64,000 nucleotides of DNA from Bettongia penicillata ogilbyi (GCA_023548195.1 JAJHZJ010000252.1:2239395-2303394), one strand, 5' to 3'; counted from the stretch's first letter, positions 11,480 to 22,022 are shown. A program made the numbers and translations. The notes: a model not told the origin generated them from the letters alone.

Positions 11480-12272
11480 TCCCTCACTGTCTTTCATCCC
11501 CCATATCCAAACTATTACCAAGACCTGCTGATTTCACCTTTGTGACATCTCTTGACAATGCCCTTCTCACTTATGATACTTCTAGCGTAGGCCTTCATCA
11601 CCTCATATCTAGACTATTACAGTAGCCTGATGGTAGGTCTATCTGCCTCACATCCTTCTTCACTCCAACCCATTCTCTGTTCAGCTACTAAAATGATTTT
11701 CCTAAAATGCAAGTATGATCATGTCACCCTCTGTCCCCACTCAGTGAATTCCAGGGGCTTCCTGTTGCTCCCAGGATCAAATACAGAATGCTGTTTGGCA
11801 TTCAAAGTTCTTCATACCCTAGCCCCACTCCTATTTTTCCAGTCTTTTTACACCTAACTCCCCAATACATACTCTTTGATCCAAGGACGCAGGCCTCTTG
11901 ACAGTTCCAGAAGTAAGACATTCTGTCTCTTTACTATAGGCATTCTCTCTAGCTGTCCTCCATGTCTGGAATGCTCTCCCTCCTCCACTATGACTACTGA
12001 TCTCCCTGGCTCCCATTAAGTCCCACCTAAAATCCCACTTCCTATGAGAAGCCTTCTTCAAACTCTCTTAATTTCAATGCCTTCCCTCAGTTATTTTTTT
12101 TCTATTTATCCTGGGTAAAGCTTGCTTTGTATTTTTTGCTGGTTGTCTCTGCCCCATTTGATTTCAAGCTCCTTGAGGGCAGGGACTCTCTTTCGCCTCT
12201 TTTTGTATCTTAGGTGCTTAGCACAGTGGTTAGCACATATTAGGCACTTAATAAATGTTTATTGAATAGAAG
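11480..12272 (+). mobile_element. L2 LINE 3' end (ORF2 C-terminus and complete 3' UTR)
   Basis: Blocks in consensus order: ctagactattacagtagcct, a ctaaaatgcaagtatgatcatg block, tccaggggcttcctgttgc, gcattcaaagttcttcat, tggaatgctctccctcc, agctccttgagggcagggact, and the terminal gcacttaataaatgtttattga. This is the best-preserved L2 3' end in the window and serves as a reference for the many short minus-strand copies. Confidence 0.9.
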
Positions 12273-12430
12273 TTCAAAAGCATGACCCTTAAATTGCCTC
12301 TTCTCAATTTAAGGGATGTTGGGCTGCCCAGCAGAAGATTTGCTGCACCCCCAGATTGGGTGGCCATAGTTTTCTGGGGGGTGTGTGACGGGAGCACTGT
12401 GATACCTTTCAAGGGTGCTTGTCTTTTAAA
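12273..12430. other. Short unassigned stretch
   Basis: No repeat identified between L2 and the L1 remnant. Confidence 0.4.
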
Positions 12431-13716
12431 AGAAAGAAGAAGACTGGGAAAACTGGAAAGTAGTTTGTATATTGTACCACATACCACAATAAGATCCAAA
12501 TGAATATGTGACCTGAACAGTAAAGGTGCCATCACTAAAAATTTAGAAAATAATAGATTAGGTACCTTACACAACTATGGACTGAGGAAGAATTCTTAAC
12601 CAAATAAAGACTGACCAAAAGGTAAACTAGATCATTTCAAAAGCAATTATACAAATAAAATCAGTGAAATCAGGATAAGAAGGGACACTGATTGGGGAAA
12701 GCATTTACATCCACTATGACTGATATGGGTCTGATATCCCAGATTTGTAGGAAATTGACACAGATACACAAGACCAATGGTCATTCTCAAATGGATACTT
12801 GGTCAAAGGATATGAACAGCCAGTTTTCAAAAGAAGAATAGTAAACAAGTAATCATTTGAAATATTGCTCTAAATCTCTAATAAGAGAAATCCAAATCAA
12901 AAAGACTCTGGGGTTTCATCTTACCCTCAGCAAATTGGCAAAATTCACAAAAGGCAGAAGTAGTGGTGGTTGGCATGGTTATAGAAGGGCAGGCACACCA
13001 GTACGGCTGTAATGGGGCTCAGGCACACATGCAGACATCATGAGCCTGACCCCCATAACACACTGTTAATGGATCTGTGAATTGATTTGGCCCCTCTGGA
13101 AAGCAATTTAGAATTAAACTAAAAAAAATGTCTAATACATCTTTATGCTTTGAACCAGAGATCCTACTGCTAAACATATACCCTAAAAGACACCAAAGAC
13201 CGAAAGAAAGAACCCATACATGAAAATCCTCATAGTGGCACTTTTTGTGGGAGCAAAGAATTGAAAACAAAGCAGATGTCCATCAATTGGGGAATGGTTA
13301 GGTAAAGTATAGTGTGTGAATGTTACTGCAGCATCAGAAATTATGAATGCAGAGAACTCCAAGAAGCAAGCAGAACCAGTAAAACAATACATACAATGAC
13401 TACAAAAATATAGATGAAATGACCAGAACAAAACAAAACTGAACTTTGTGTAATAATCATTGTAAAATTTGGTCCTGAAGAAGAGCCGAGAAATTCTTTT
13501 CTTTACAGAGGCAGGGAATATAGGCATGAAGTATCACATATTATGTTAGATATGGTTGATGCAATCGTTGGTTTTACTGATCTGCTTTTTTTTCTTTTTT
13601 TCCCCTTTTTTCCCCTTTTAATCTTTGTTTCAAAGGATAATTTTCTGGGTGGAGAGAAGGGAGAGTATATTTGGAAATGAATATGATTTAAAAACAATTA
13701 AAAAAAATTTTAGAAA
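12431..13716 (+). mobile_element. LINE-1 ORF2 C-terminal region and 3' UTR, heavily decayed
   Basis: Recognisable L1 blocks in order: gactgggaaaactggaaag, ccacataccacaataagatcc, tggtcaaaggatatgaacag, ctctaaatctctaataagag, cccctctggaaagcaattta, ccatcaattggggaatggtt, and an A-rich 3' end. It is more diverged than the copies at 2459 and 56767, with many stops and small deletions, so it is an older insertion. The segment near 12970-13060 does not fit the consensus and may be a small rearrangement. Confidence 0.85.
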
Positions 13717-13744
13717 ATAATGAAAAAAGAGAGGAAGTGAAAAT

Positions 13745-13965
13745 AGTAAAAGATTAGAAAATTGCCCCGACAAGATCTAAGTTCAAATCTGCCTTTGGGT
13801 TCTGGCATTAGCTGTTTGACAATAAGCAAGTCACTTCACTTCCCTGAGTCTTCTTTCTCATCTATAAAACAGTGATAATCACACTACCTCATAAGGTCAT
13901 TGTGCGGAAAGCACATTATAAACCGTAAAAGGCAAATGTAATTATGAGATTATAACAATTGTTAT
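13745..13965 (+). mobile_element. MIR-like CORE-SINE
   Basis: B-box remnant agttcaaatctgcc, CORE agctgtttgacaataagcaagtca, ctcatctataaaacagtgat, then cataaggtcattgtgcgg and a short tail. Moderately diverged. Confidence 0.75.
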
Positions 13966-14266
13966 AATAAAAAATAATAATAGCTTTTAAAGCAATAAAG
14001 AGCCCAGATAAGTAGCTTCTGAACTGCTTAATGATAATTGATGGAGTTGATATTTTTGGAAAGGAGAATCCCCAAATCTTACTTGGCACATAGTAGGCAC
14101 TTTAATAAATGTGAACTAAATCTTCATATCTATATTAGCAGACACACAAATTCATTCTTAACCTCTATACACAGACAGGATATAAAAAATAAACACATAT
14201 AATTCATATATATCCTCATAGTCACATTTATAATATATAATATAGATTTTAAACTAAGTATATTAT
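13966..14266. other. AT-rich stretch with an L2/MIR 3'-tail scrap
   Basis: Contains ttggcacatagtaggcactt followed by aataaatg at about 14084-14114, the terminal part of an L2/MIR 3' end. The rest is TA-rich low-complexity DNA (about 14170-14270). Confidence 0.55.
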
Positions 14267-14267
14267 T

Positions 14268-14460
14268 AGTGTCAAGAGTATTAGATTTGAAGTAGAGAAT
14301 CTGAGTTCAATTCCCAGCACTGGTATTTACTTTCTACCTGTGTGGACTTAGATAAGTCACTTAATCTCTTAGCCTCTGTTCCTTCATCTGAAAAATGAGG
14401 ACTTTGGATGTTATGACCTCTCAGGTCTTTTCCAGTTCTAACATTCTGTGATTCTCTCAT
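14268..14460 (+). mobile_element. MIR-like SINE
   Basis: gagttcaattcccagcactg (B box), cttagataagtcacttaatctc, ccttcatctgaaaaatgagg, then gacctctcaggtcttttccag. This ending with ctaacattctgtgattct is the marsupial/eutherian MIR-type extension rather than a BovB tail. Confidence 0.75.
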
Positions 14461-15589
14461 ATTCATGCTTATCTACACCAGTGTACATTCATATTCTCAG
14501 ATACACACAAGTATTCCTATGCACACACTCATATACATATTCCCCTACTTACACATAGACGCTCAGATTCCTGCCTTCCCCCATCCTCCACTTCTGTCTG
14601 CCCTGTGTCCCATTCCCATTGTAAATGAGGACACTTAATGATTGACATGCCAGCCAGGGAGCTTACACGGTTGGTCTGAATCCAATATACCATTACCATG
14701 GCGACCACGGTCTCTTCCAGCTCTGTTATCTTCCATGCCCTGAGGAGTAGGGGTGCTGTACCCTGGAGACTTTCTCTATAGAAACCACTCCTTTCTGAAA
14801 TGAGGATCTCTCCACACATACCTCCTTCCCCATGGTCTTTCTCTTTAATCAAACATTTGGATTTTGATCTCCCCCACATCCCCACCTCCTGCATCTACTA
14901 ATGATGTAGAGAAGTTGTAAGAATCCCCTACATTCAATAGTGCTTTATTTATCAGAGCAAGGCCTCCCAATTTACTCCTCAGAGCTAAACTCCCAAAATC
15001 TTTTTCTTTTTCACAACAATCTAGGCTCCTGGTGCATAAGGCAGGGAGAACATAAATCAGGAGTATAGATTAGATTAGCCAGCTCCAAAATGAGGCTAAT
15101 GTTTCTGATCAATGAATGAAGGTCTGTAGAGTCACACAATAATCTGGATAAAAAAAATAAACTAGTTTGAAATTGGTGTGAAGTTATTCCCCTACTTTCC
15201 CAGTGATAGGTAAATGAACTCTTTCCCCAAAAAGTCCAAGGGCTATGACTCACTCAAAGAAAAGACACCTTACAGCAAAGGATCTGTTGCTTCACAAACA
15301 GATGACCTGAATTCAAAGCAGTGATTTCCTGAAATCAGGAAATTTTTCTTTTTCAAATCAGACTTGATGTTTTCTTTTTCTGGTCTTCTGCCTTCACATT
15401 CAGTGAACCTTCATGCTAGTTTCCTGATGCTTCCAAGGATGTCTGAGTTTGTTTCCAGGAGTGTCATGAAAGTCTCAAATTAAGTACTAGAAGGCTGGGC
15501 TTCTATAATTCTGCGTTGAGCAAATATTAATTCACTTACATTTTTTAAATAAATGAGTAGAAACTACTGCAATCAACCAAACAATCGAT
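14461..15589. other. Mostly unique DNA
   Basis: No repeat recognised over about 1.1 kb, apart from loose CA-rich sequence at 14470-14545. Small ORFs here are unconvincing. It holds the RFX-like site listed separately. Confidence 0.45.
14693..14706. promoter_or_regulatory. RFX X-box-like palindrome, tentative
   Basis: The segment attaccatggcgac reads on the minus strand as gtcgccatggtaat, close to the RFX consensus GTTGCCATGGCAAC with mismatches in both half-sites. The surrounding 14560-14930 is repeat-free. A single degenerate motif is weak evidence. Confidence 0.2.
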
Positions 15590-15715
15590 TAATCAATAAT
15601 TGTGTTATTGTCTACTCTGTGCCAAACACTGTACTAGGCACCAGGGGTTTGACTACAAAAGTGACATAGTTCTTGCCTTGAAGAAACCTCTGTTCTCTAC
15701 ACTGTGGGTACAAGT
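15590..15715 (-). mobile_element. L2 3' end fragment
   Basis: Antisense L2 terminus: attgtctactctgtgccaaac, then actgtactaggcacc, then a ttcttgccttgaagaaac block. Confidence 0.7.
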
Positions 15716-15939
15716 GTACCCACATACCTCATACCTCCATAGTTGCTGCAGGCAGTGATAACATGAAACAGCCTCCGGGTAACAAACTGACTTTTTCTCC
15801 GTACATCAGGAGAAAATAGTGAAGGAAGCCTTGAGTCAGGCACTGACTGAGTGGAAAAAGTATCAGAGCCCCCAAAATTCCTAGAGTCTTCTCAAAGTTG
15901 CCCAGGACTACAAAGAGGTTCATAGATTTAGGAATGAAG

Positions 15940-16085
15940 CAAGCTTCAAGCTCATGTAATCCAACCCCTTTATTTTTCCAGAAGAGGAAACATGACTTGC
16001 CCAGTAATACATGGGAGCTAATAAGTAGTAGACACAGGCATTCAAACTCAGGTCCCTGAACTCCAGATTCAGCATTCTTTCCTTG
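15940..16085 (-). mobile_element. MIR fragment
   Basis: Antisense CORE region: atttttccagaagaggaaac, atgacttgcccag, then caaactcaggtccctgaactcc (B box). Confidence 0.75.
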
Positions 16086-16672
16086 GCACACACTGCTAAC
16101 ACTGCTTTATGGTTGGGCTATTAGTATATGGTACTGCGATACCTGGTGCCCATGGGAGTCAGACAGAAACACCCTTTGGACTGTACTTCCATGACAGGAG
16201 AAGGGAGGCATGATATGTGAGGCTGAGTCATGATGACTGAATGATGCTAGATTTCCTGGAATAGATGATAATTCCTACCCACCACATAGCCTTGCCTGTG
16301 GACAGTCCATTGAAAGAAAGAGCAAACCGTTGAAAATGGGGCTTAGATTGTTCAGTTACATCTGACAACGCAGCCAGTCATGTTGATAGCATGATGGCTG
16401 TCAGATCCATAGGACTGCATACTAATGGTTCTTACCAGCACATTGCAAAAAGTCACAGGAACCAGTGCTGTGTAGACTGTTCCATGGAGACTGCCAGACA
16501 GAGGAGGCTGACAAGGCTACTGATTTCTTGGGTCATGGAATGTTCCAGGGTTTCCATACTCTCCAAATAATCTCCTTGTGGATTACCTGAAATACCTCTC
16601 CCTCCTCCCCCTATCATAAGCCTCATCTCTTTAGTTTAAAACTGATTTCTGTTTAAAAAGGCTCAAATCCTG
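16086..16672. other. Unique DNA, possible conserved non-coding segment
   Basis: About 590 bp without a recognisable repeat. It includes a perfect AP-1 core (tgagtca, 16224-16230). I see no coding signal. Conservation cannot be judged from one sequence. Confidence 0.35.
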
Positions 16673-16801
16673 AAGGGGCAGCTAGGCTACAGAGTGGATA
16701 AAGCACCAGCCTTGAAGTTCAAATCCAGCCCCAGACATTTACTGGCTGTGTGACCCAGGGCAAGTCACTTAACTCCAATTGCCTCCTTCCCAAAAAAAAA
16801 A
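16673..16801 (+). mobile_element. Short A-tailed tRNA/CORE-SINE
   Basis: aggggcagctaggctacag head, agttcaaatccagcc B box, ctggctgtgtgacccagggca CORE, ttaactccaattgcctcc, then ten A residues. The short body and poly-A tail are those of the L1-mobilised class also seen at 38373-38487. Confidence 0.85.
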
Positions 16802-16824
16802 TGATTGCCAAAACCCCTCACACT

Positions 16825-16985
16825 TATCAGGTCTGTGACCCTGGGCTAGTCACAGCTCTGTTGAACTTCAGCTTCCTCATCTGTAAAATAAGGACAATAA
16901 TATTTGTGCTACCTACCTCACAGAAGAGTTATTATATGGAAAATGCTGTGAACTACTATATAAATGGGCAGGGTTTGGGTGGTGG
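16825..16985 (+). mobile_element. MIR fragment
   Basis: gtctgtgaccctgggctagt, cttcctcatctgtaaaataagg, acaataatatttgtgctacc, cacagaagagttattat. The head is missing, probably displaced by the adjacent SINE. Confidence 0.75.
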
Positions 16986-17174
16986 TGGAGATAGTATTTA
17001 ATATCTTCCTGGGAATGGAAAATGAGAGCCAGAAGAAACCCTGGGAGTGAAGGGTTTCTGAGGATGGGAAAAGGACAAGTCAGTAGAGGTGGGGCCAGGA
17101 GAACCTGAGAACCAGCTGCACCAGGCTTCACAGTTTTGCCCAGATGGGCCTTGCTGATTAACCAAAGTGGATGT

Positions 17175-17285
17175 CAGTCAGTCAGGGAAGCAGTATTTAT
17201 AATCTCTTACTATGTGCCAGGCAGTATGCTACATACTAGGGATACAAAGAAAAGTCCCTGTTCTCAGAAGGCTTATAATCTAATG
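17175..17285 (-). mobile_element. L2 3' end fragment
   Basis: Antisense L2: ttactatgtgccaggcagtatg, ctagggatacaaagaaaag, tcccttgttctc-like and aaggcttataatctaat. Confidence 0.75.
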
Positions 17286-17328
17286 AAGTATGTGTGTGAA
17301 TGTGTGCATGTGTGTGTGTGTCTACATC
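17286..17328. repeat. Imperfect (TG)n microsatellite
   Basis: About 40 bp of TG units interrupted by aa and ca. Confidence 0.85.
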
Positions 17329-17454
17329 TCAGATGCAAGTAATAGACCTAGAGTTCATAAAGGAAATGGGTATGGATTTTAATCAGCTACATATTTCAGC
17401 ATCAACAGTGATGTATATGCATCCATCTCCACTCCGAACAGGAGGAAAGAGAGG

Positions 17455-17500
17455 GGAGAGATTTGTTCTGTTTTATTTTATTTTGTTTTGTTTTTAACCT
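17455..17500. repeat. T-rich (TTTTG/TTTTA)n low-complexity run
   Basis: Pentanucleotide-like tttta and ttttg units. Confidence 0.75.
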
Positions 17501-17639
17501 AGGAAGCATTGTTTCCAAAAGGATGAAACCCTAGGAGAGATAGGATAGGTTAGGGATGAGGAGGGTGAGGGAGTTTGGGTGTTTTAGTTTGGTTTGGTTT
17601 GAAGGAAGTGTTCAAAGGTAATATGTCCCCGTGCATAGA

Positions 17640-17800
17640 ACACTGATTGATTGCTCATTGGACAATCGGAGTCTCAATTCCAGAAAACTAGCCTAGAAAT
17701 CAGGATAATCTGCCTCTGACACTCACGAACTATGTGACTTACTGACGTCAGTGTCCTAGGCAACCCTCTGAGATGATAAGTTACAGAATACTCACCAATA
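17640..17800 (+). mobile_element. Highly decayed MIR/CORE-like SINE containing a perfect CRE palindrome
   Basis: The phrases ctgcctctgacactcac and gaactatgtgactta look like a worn B box and CORE, followed by gtcctaggcaaccctctgag, a phrase I associate with mammalian SINEs. Inside it, actgacgtcagt (17741-17752) is a perfect 12-bp palindrome with the CRE core TGACGTCA. Whether this is a used CREB/ATF site is unknown. Confidence 0.45.
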
Positions 17801-18224
17801 CACAATGGTTTTGGCAAAAGAAGCAGCTGTTACCTAAACTGATGAAAACACGGGTTGGGGTGTGAGAGAAAAGCTGCTTCGTTTTAGACAGAGGTCAGAA
17901 AAGGAACTGTTCAATTCTTCTTCCCTTGTTCCTAAATTTATCCTACCAACCTCATAAACATATCAACAAAAATGTATCAGTCCGAGAACAAGAACCCTGA
18001 GGTACCTCCATTTGAAGAGAGAAGGGGTGCTGATAAAAGTGGGCAGGAATGTTCATTTCATGATTGATTGACAGGTTCACCATCAGGGCTACTGACTGAT
18101 GCCAAAGATGGAAGAAAAGGAAGCTCTATGAGGAAATTATAATGAGAGGATGCCTTTTTTTATGAGGACAAGAGGGTTATTCCAGGAGCCTCGCTAGAAA
18201 GGACAAAGTAGTATCCCCTGATTA
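17801..18224. other. Unassigned unique DNA
   Basis: No repeat or gene recognised. Short inverted words gaagcagc and gctgcttc lie about 50 bp apart at 17819 and 17872, too weak for a call. Confidence 0.4.
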
Positions 18225-18388
18225 AAAACCTTTAGAACAGGAAGGGCCCTTAGAGATCATAATATCCAGCCTTCTCATTTTGCAAGTGAGAAAACCAAGA
18301 CAGAAAGAGTAAGTACTTTGCCCAAGGTAATAAGTAATATACAGGATTCAGTCCAAGTCTGCTCATTCCACACTCTAGACCAGTCGGA
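18225..18388 (-). mobile_element. MIR fragment
   Basis: Antisense: aggaagggcccttagagatc, ctcattttgcaagtgagaaaac, actttgcccaaggtaataag, caagtctgctcattccacac. Confidence 0.8.
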
Positions 18389-18654
18389 GAAGCAAAAATA
18401 AAGGGACAACTATGAAAATCTCATCACGGAGGTCAGGTTGAGTCAGGCTGGTCTATATCACAAAGCTGCCTTGGTTTATCACCCCATATGGAGCATGCAG
18501 ACTGTTTGATGGTTTTTTTTTTTCAGTTTTGCATCTGAAATAGTTGACAAAATGTGTCAGACCCAATGGATAAGGGATATGCTTTATTTATTTATTTTTA
18601 AGCAGATAAAGAATTCCAGAGAGAAATAAAAGGAGAAAGGAAGTCACAATCTGA

Positions 18655-18766
18655 AGAAAATAGGGCAACAAAGTCTATTTGCTTTCCATTGCTAAGCATT
18701 AGAGATTCAAATGCAAGCAAAAGGAAAATTAGCTCCTGCTCTCAAGGAGCTAATATTCTAATATAC
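18655..18766 (-). mobile_element. L2 3' end fragment
   Basis: Antisense L2: ttgctaagcattagagattc, then agctcctgctctcaaggagc and taatattctaat. Confidence 0.65.
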
Positions 18767-18769
18767 GTT

Positions 18770-19380
18770 AATTAGAAAATGCTGTATTGCTAAAAAAAAA
18801 CCAAAACTATCATCTGGGCTTTCAGAAAGTATAATTGTTTTGTTGGTAGAGGGTCTTGCCCCATGTTGATGGCTGCTGACTGACCAGGATGGTGGGTGCT
18901 GAAAGTTAGGTTGACTGTGGCAATTTCTTAGAATAAGATGACAATAAAATTTGCCCCAACTGACTTTTCCTTTTACTTAAACAATGAGAGGACATTGTAG
19001 GGTTATTAATTGGCCTAATTTCCATATTGTTGTATCTCAGAATAGGGAGAACTGAGACAAGAGAGACCACGGAGCAGTCAGAACACACACACAGTATTTA
19101 CAGATTGCGTTCGAAGTCTTATATGGGCATGGGTCGTGGCACCCAAACCAATTGCAATGGTGGCATCAAAGGTCACTGATCACAGATCACCAGGACAGAT
19201 ATAAGAATAATGAAAAAGTGTGAAATATTGTGAGAATTACCAAAATGTGTCACAGAGACGCTATGTGAGAACAAACTGTTGGCATTGATAGACTTGCTCG
19301 AAGGAGACTTGCCACCAACCTTTAATTTGTAAAAAGTGCAATATCTGTGAAGCACATTAAAATAAAATGTGCCTGTAAAA
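18770..19380 (-). mobile_element. Tigger1-like (TcMar-Tigger) DNA transposon, internally deleted
   Basis: Collinear blocks matching the remembered Tigger1 antisense strand: gctaaaaaaaa, catctgggctttcag, agggtcttgccccatgttg, atggctgctgactgaccagg, ctgtggcaatttcttagaat, gtagggttattaattggcc, tcactgatcacagatcacc, atgaaaaagtgtgaaatatt, accaaaatgtgtcacagag, atagacttgctcgaagg, and an end in atgtgcctg|ta. On the minus strand the transposase start survives at 18995 (MSSHCLSKRKSQ). The central transposase is missing: around 18956-18975 the sequence jumps from the C-terminal side to the N-terminus, at a place where both flanks of the full element carry similar gactcttcctttcac words. It cannot encode a transposase. 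The right end fits a terminal repeat followed by TA; the left end is truncated. Confidence 0.85.
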
Positions 19381-19910
19381 AGGAACTGAAAAGTGGAAGG
19401 GGCATGGCGAGGAAGACTAGCGTTAGAAGCAGAGCAGGCAGAGGAATGATGAGGTTATAGGAGGAACTGACCAGTTGGAGGAAGGTATCCACAGGGGTGG
19501 AGGGATCTTTAGAGTAAGAAGGCTACTGGGGAATGGAGATGTGTGGAGAGTTAGGAGCAAGATCTTTGGGAGGTATTAGTTGGAAAATCAACAATTATTC
19601 ATACTAAGAACCTTCAGTGTGGGGTTTTACCATCGCCAACCCACATTTTCTACCTTCCTTCTCTCCCTGCCCTAGTAGAGAAAACGACTAGAATCAGATT
19701 TTTACCTCAATTTCTCTTCCAAGAGAGAGATTATCCTCTTCAGGGTTACCTATAAGTGATGATACAGCGTAATGACAATGGGATTCCCATTTTCTAGCCT
19801 GTGGGTGCCCAAGGGAGAACCAAGCTTAGACAAGCCAAGCCAGGCACATTGCATTCCAATCTTTATCCTCCTCCCAAATGGGTTTAGCAGACCCAACCTA
19901 CTCTGCAGAG
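19381..19910. other. Unassigned DNA
   Basis: No repeat identified. A purine-rich portion (19390-19580) could be a worn minus-strand L2/CR1 fragment, but I cannot show it. Confidence 0.35.
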
Positions 19911-19968
19911 ATGTAGTGAGAATATTAATATTTGTAAAGTGTTTTAAGTGTTATATCAATGCCAAGCT
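19911..19968 (+). mobile_element. MIR 3'-tail scrap
   Basis: gagaatattaatatttgtaaag then tgttttaagtgttatat resembles the terminal part of MIR-like SINEs elsewhere in the window (21810-21850). Confidence 0.5.
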
Positions 19969-20489
19969 TCACTAAATAATCCACCAATGGTTTTAGCCTG
20001 GAAAAACAACCATGTTGAAGACTAATTACTGTATATTAAACATGTATACCAAGACGGATTGTGGAGTGACTGTCTTTACACGCCACAAGTTTTCAATTTG
20101 CAGCACAGGCAGACGCTTAACTGTGGCCTCTCTCTCTCTCCACAGATACTTGACCTGGTTGGATTTTGATTTTTTTGTCTGTGCTGTCTCTCTGTGTAGA
20201 CTGCATGGTGAATCTCAGAACTTCACACAGAAAGAACTATAAAGAACAAAATTGAAGTCAAGACAAGGACAAGTGTTACTAAGCACCTTCTGGACTAGGA
20301 TACTAGAGGAGATTCAAAAATTTAGTTAAGACAACTCTGAACTGACAGTAAGCAGAGACTGTGATGGAGTCACTTGTTTTCAAGGTCCCTTTGGGGTAAT
20401 TTCACCCTCCAATTTAAACAGATTCCAAGAGTGAGCTGATTTTATCCTAATGAACTTTATTGGATTTAAAGTCCCAAGGCCCTTAGTCT
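19969..20489. other. Unassigned DNA
   Basis: No recognisable repeat or gene. A 76-codon plus-strand ORF at 20012-20242 has no recognisable feature. Confidence 0.4.
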
Positions 20490-20688
20490 CAGTAGACAGT
20501 ATGGTGCAGTGGAAAGAGCAAATGACGAGGAAGTCAAAGGGCCCTGGTTCAAATTACCTCAGCATTTACTGCCTGTATGACCTTGGGCAAAATGCATAAT
20601 CTCCCTATGCCTTGGTTTCCTCAGTCTGTAAAAAGGAGTTGGATTAGATGGTCTCTTTCGATTCTAGGTCTGTAATGCTATTGGAGCA
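20490..20688 (+). mobile_element. MIR-like CORE-SINE
   Basis: tatggtgcagtggaaagagc head, ccctggttcaaattacc B box, tgtatgaccttgggcaaaatg CORE, ggtttcctcagtctgtaaaa, agttggattagatggtctc and ctaggtctgtaatgct end. Confidence 0.85.
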
Positions 20689-21094
20689 AGGATGACTTAG
20701 ACAATGCTAGGGACTGCAGAGACATGGCGTCTCATTGCTGGTGCCTTTGGGGAATAACAAACTTCTTGCCCATTTCTAATCTGAAAAGAACTGGCCACCA
20801 AAGTGTATCTGAGTGGTCGTGTAGTTACCTTTTTAACCTGTGACAAAAGCATGGTGGTAGGATACTCTATTGTCACTATTGTTAACTATTAAAGAAAAAA
20901 CAGTTTTCCAGCCCTCTTAGCTGTAACTCCCCAAGAGGCGTCATGTGACTCTCGTAAAAGCGAGGCAAGGACAGATCCTGGTATCATGGCAACCCCACTG
21001 TTGCTTACGTGGGTTGAGGTAGACAAGCTTGCTTCAGGGTCCTTGGCTTCCTTCTTTATATTTATGCTTTCCTGATCTTAGGAGAATAAGTATT
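20689..21094. other. Unassigned unique DNA
   Basis: About 400 bp without recognisable repeat. Includes half of an RFX-like palindrome, atcatggcaacc, at about 20993-21004, which is not convincing by itself. Confidence 0.4.
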
Positions 21095-21312
21095 CCAGAG
21101 CTAGGTATTAGGCCTGGAGTCAAGAAGACTCATTTTCATGAGTTCAAATCTGGCCTCAGACACTTATATGACCTTAAATAAGTCGCTTACTCTTGTTTGC
21201 CTCAGTTTCCTCATCTGCAAAATGAGCTGGAGAAGTAAATGACAAACCACTCCAGTATCTCTGCCAAGAAAATCGCAAATAAATTGCCAAACATGACTGA
21301 AAACTGACTAAT
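21095..21312 (+). mobile_element. MAR1-type SINE (BovB/RTE-like tail)
   Basis: gagttcaaatctggcctcag B box, gtttgcctcagtttcctcat CORE end, aatgagctggagaag, ccactccagtatctctgcca, then a worn end with acatgactgaaaactgact. The actccagtatct...gacatgactga tail is the block shared with BovB/RTE LINE 3' ends. Confidence 0.9.
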
Positions 21313-21560
21313 CCCAGAAGTCCAGAGGTCTCTTTGACAGTTGGAGCTAAATGGTGGTAAGGGAGAATTCCCTCACCGCTATCCTATGTAATGGGTATTA
21401 GAATCTCAGGATGAGTAACTCCAATTTGTGACTAGGGTTTTTTCTGTAATAAGATAAGCACTTGAGTGGTATCATTTGGTAATGACATTCGTCCCTAAAT
21501 TTGATAAACAACTACTAATGACAAAGGTGTCCCCCAAATTTGGTAAACCACTGGTAATGA
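21313..21560. other. Unassigned short stretch
   Basis: Nothing recognised. It contains a small near-duplication: tcgtccctaaatttgataaac (21489) and gtgtcccccaaatttggtaaac (21527), each followed by acta/actg and a second shared word taatgac/taatgat. Confidence 0.45.
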
Positions 21561-21562
21561 TG

Positions 21563-21604
21563 TATAGTGTGAATGTATGTGTGTATGTGTGTATGATGTT
21601 TGTA
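21563..21604. repeat. Imperfect (TG)n run
   Basis: gtatgtgtgtatgtgtgtatg repeats within about 40 bp. Confidence 0.8.
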
Positions 21605-21611
21605 TGTCCAA

Positions 21612-21862
21612 TATCTGGACACAGTGGATAGAATGCTGGAGCTGAAGTTGGAAAGAACTAAGTTCAAATCTGAGCTCTGACATCTGCTAGTTATATGCCC
21701 TGGGCAAGTCATTTTACCTCTGTCTGCCTCCATTTCCTCAGCTGCAAAACAGGGATAATAATAGCACCTACCTCTCTGGAGGGTAAAAATGAGGATAAAA
21801 TGAGATAATATTTGTAAAGCGTTTTGCAGATTTAAAGCACTGTATAATATCATTATAAACGA
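21612..21862 (+). mobile_element. MIR-like CORE-SINE, near full length
   Basis: acacagtggatagaatgctgg head, gttcaaatctgagctctg B box, tgccctgggcaagtcatttt CORE, tcctcagctgcaaaacaggg, ataataatagcacctacctc, gagataatatttgtaaagcg and an end in aaagcactgtataatatcat. Confidence 0.9.
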
Positions 21863-21966
21863 TTGATATACTTATTATTGACAGTACTTTTGATTGATAG
21901 TTTCCCTTCATCATAAGCTTGTTATTTTATTAGATTAGAGAGATTAGATGCCATATATATAATTTA

Positions 21967-22022
21967 ATTTAAGTTCTAATTAGTGATCTAATAATTATTA
22001 GATCACTAATTAGAACTTAAAT
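21967..22022. repeat. Perfect 56-bp palindrome (28-bp arms, no spacer)
   Basis: I checked every base pair from the centre between 21994 and 21995 outward: all 28 pairs are complementary, failing first at 21966/22023. The arm runs from atttaagttc to gatctaataa. The sequence is AT-rich with gatc and actaatt words. No spacer is present, so it would form a cruciform or hairpin with almost no loop. It lies directly beside the left edge of the LTR-like segment. It may be a tiny MITE, a template-switch product or an assembly artefact. Confidence 0.97.

Noticed and set aside
11165..11521. 118-codon minus-strand ORF as a gene
   Set aside because: No family recognised, and its start overlaps L2 sequence; recorded only as an unassigned stretch.
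16673..16720. tRNA-like A/B-box sequences at SINE heads
   Set aside because: They are the tRNA-derived promoters of SINEs, not tRNA genes; no cloverleaf or anticodon arm is complete.
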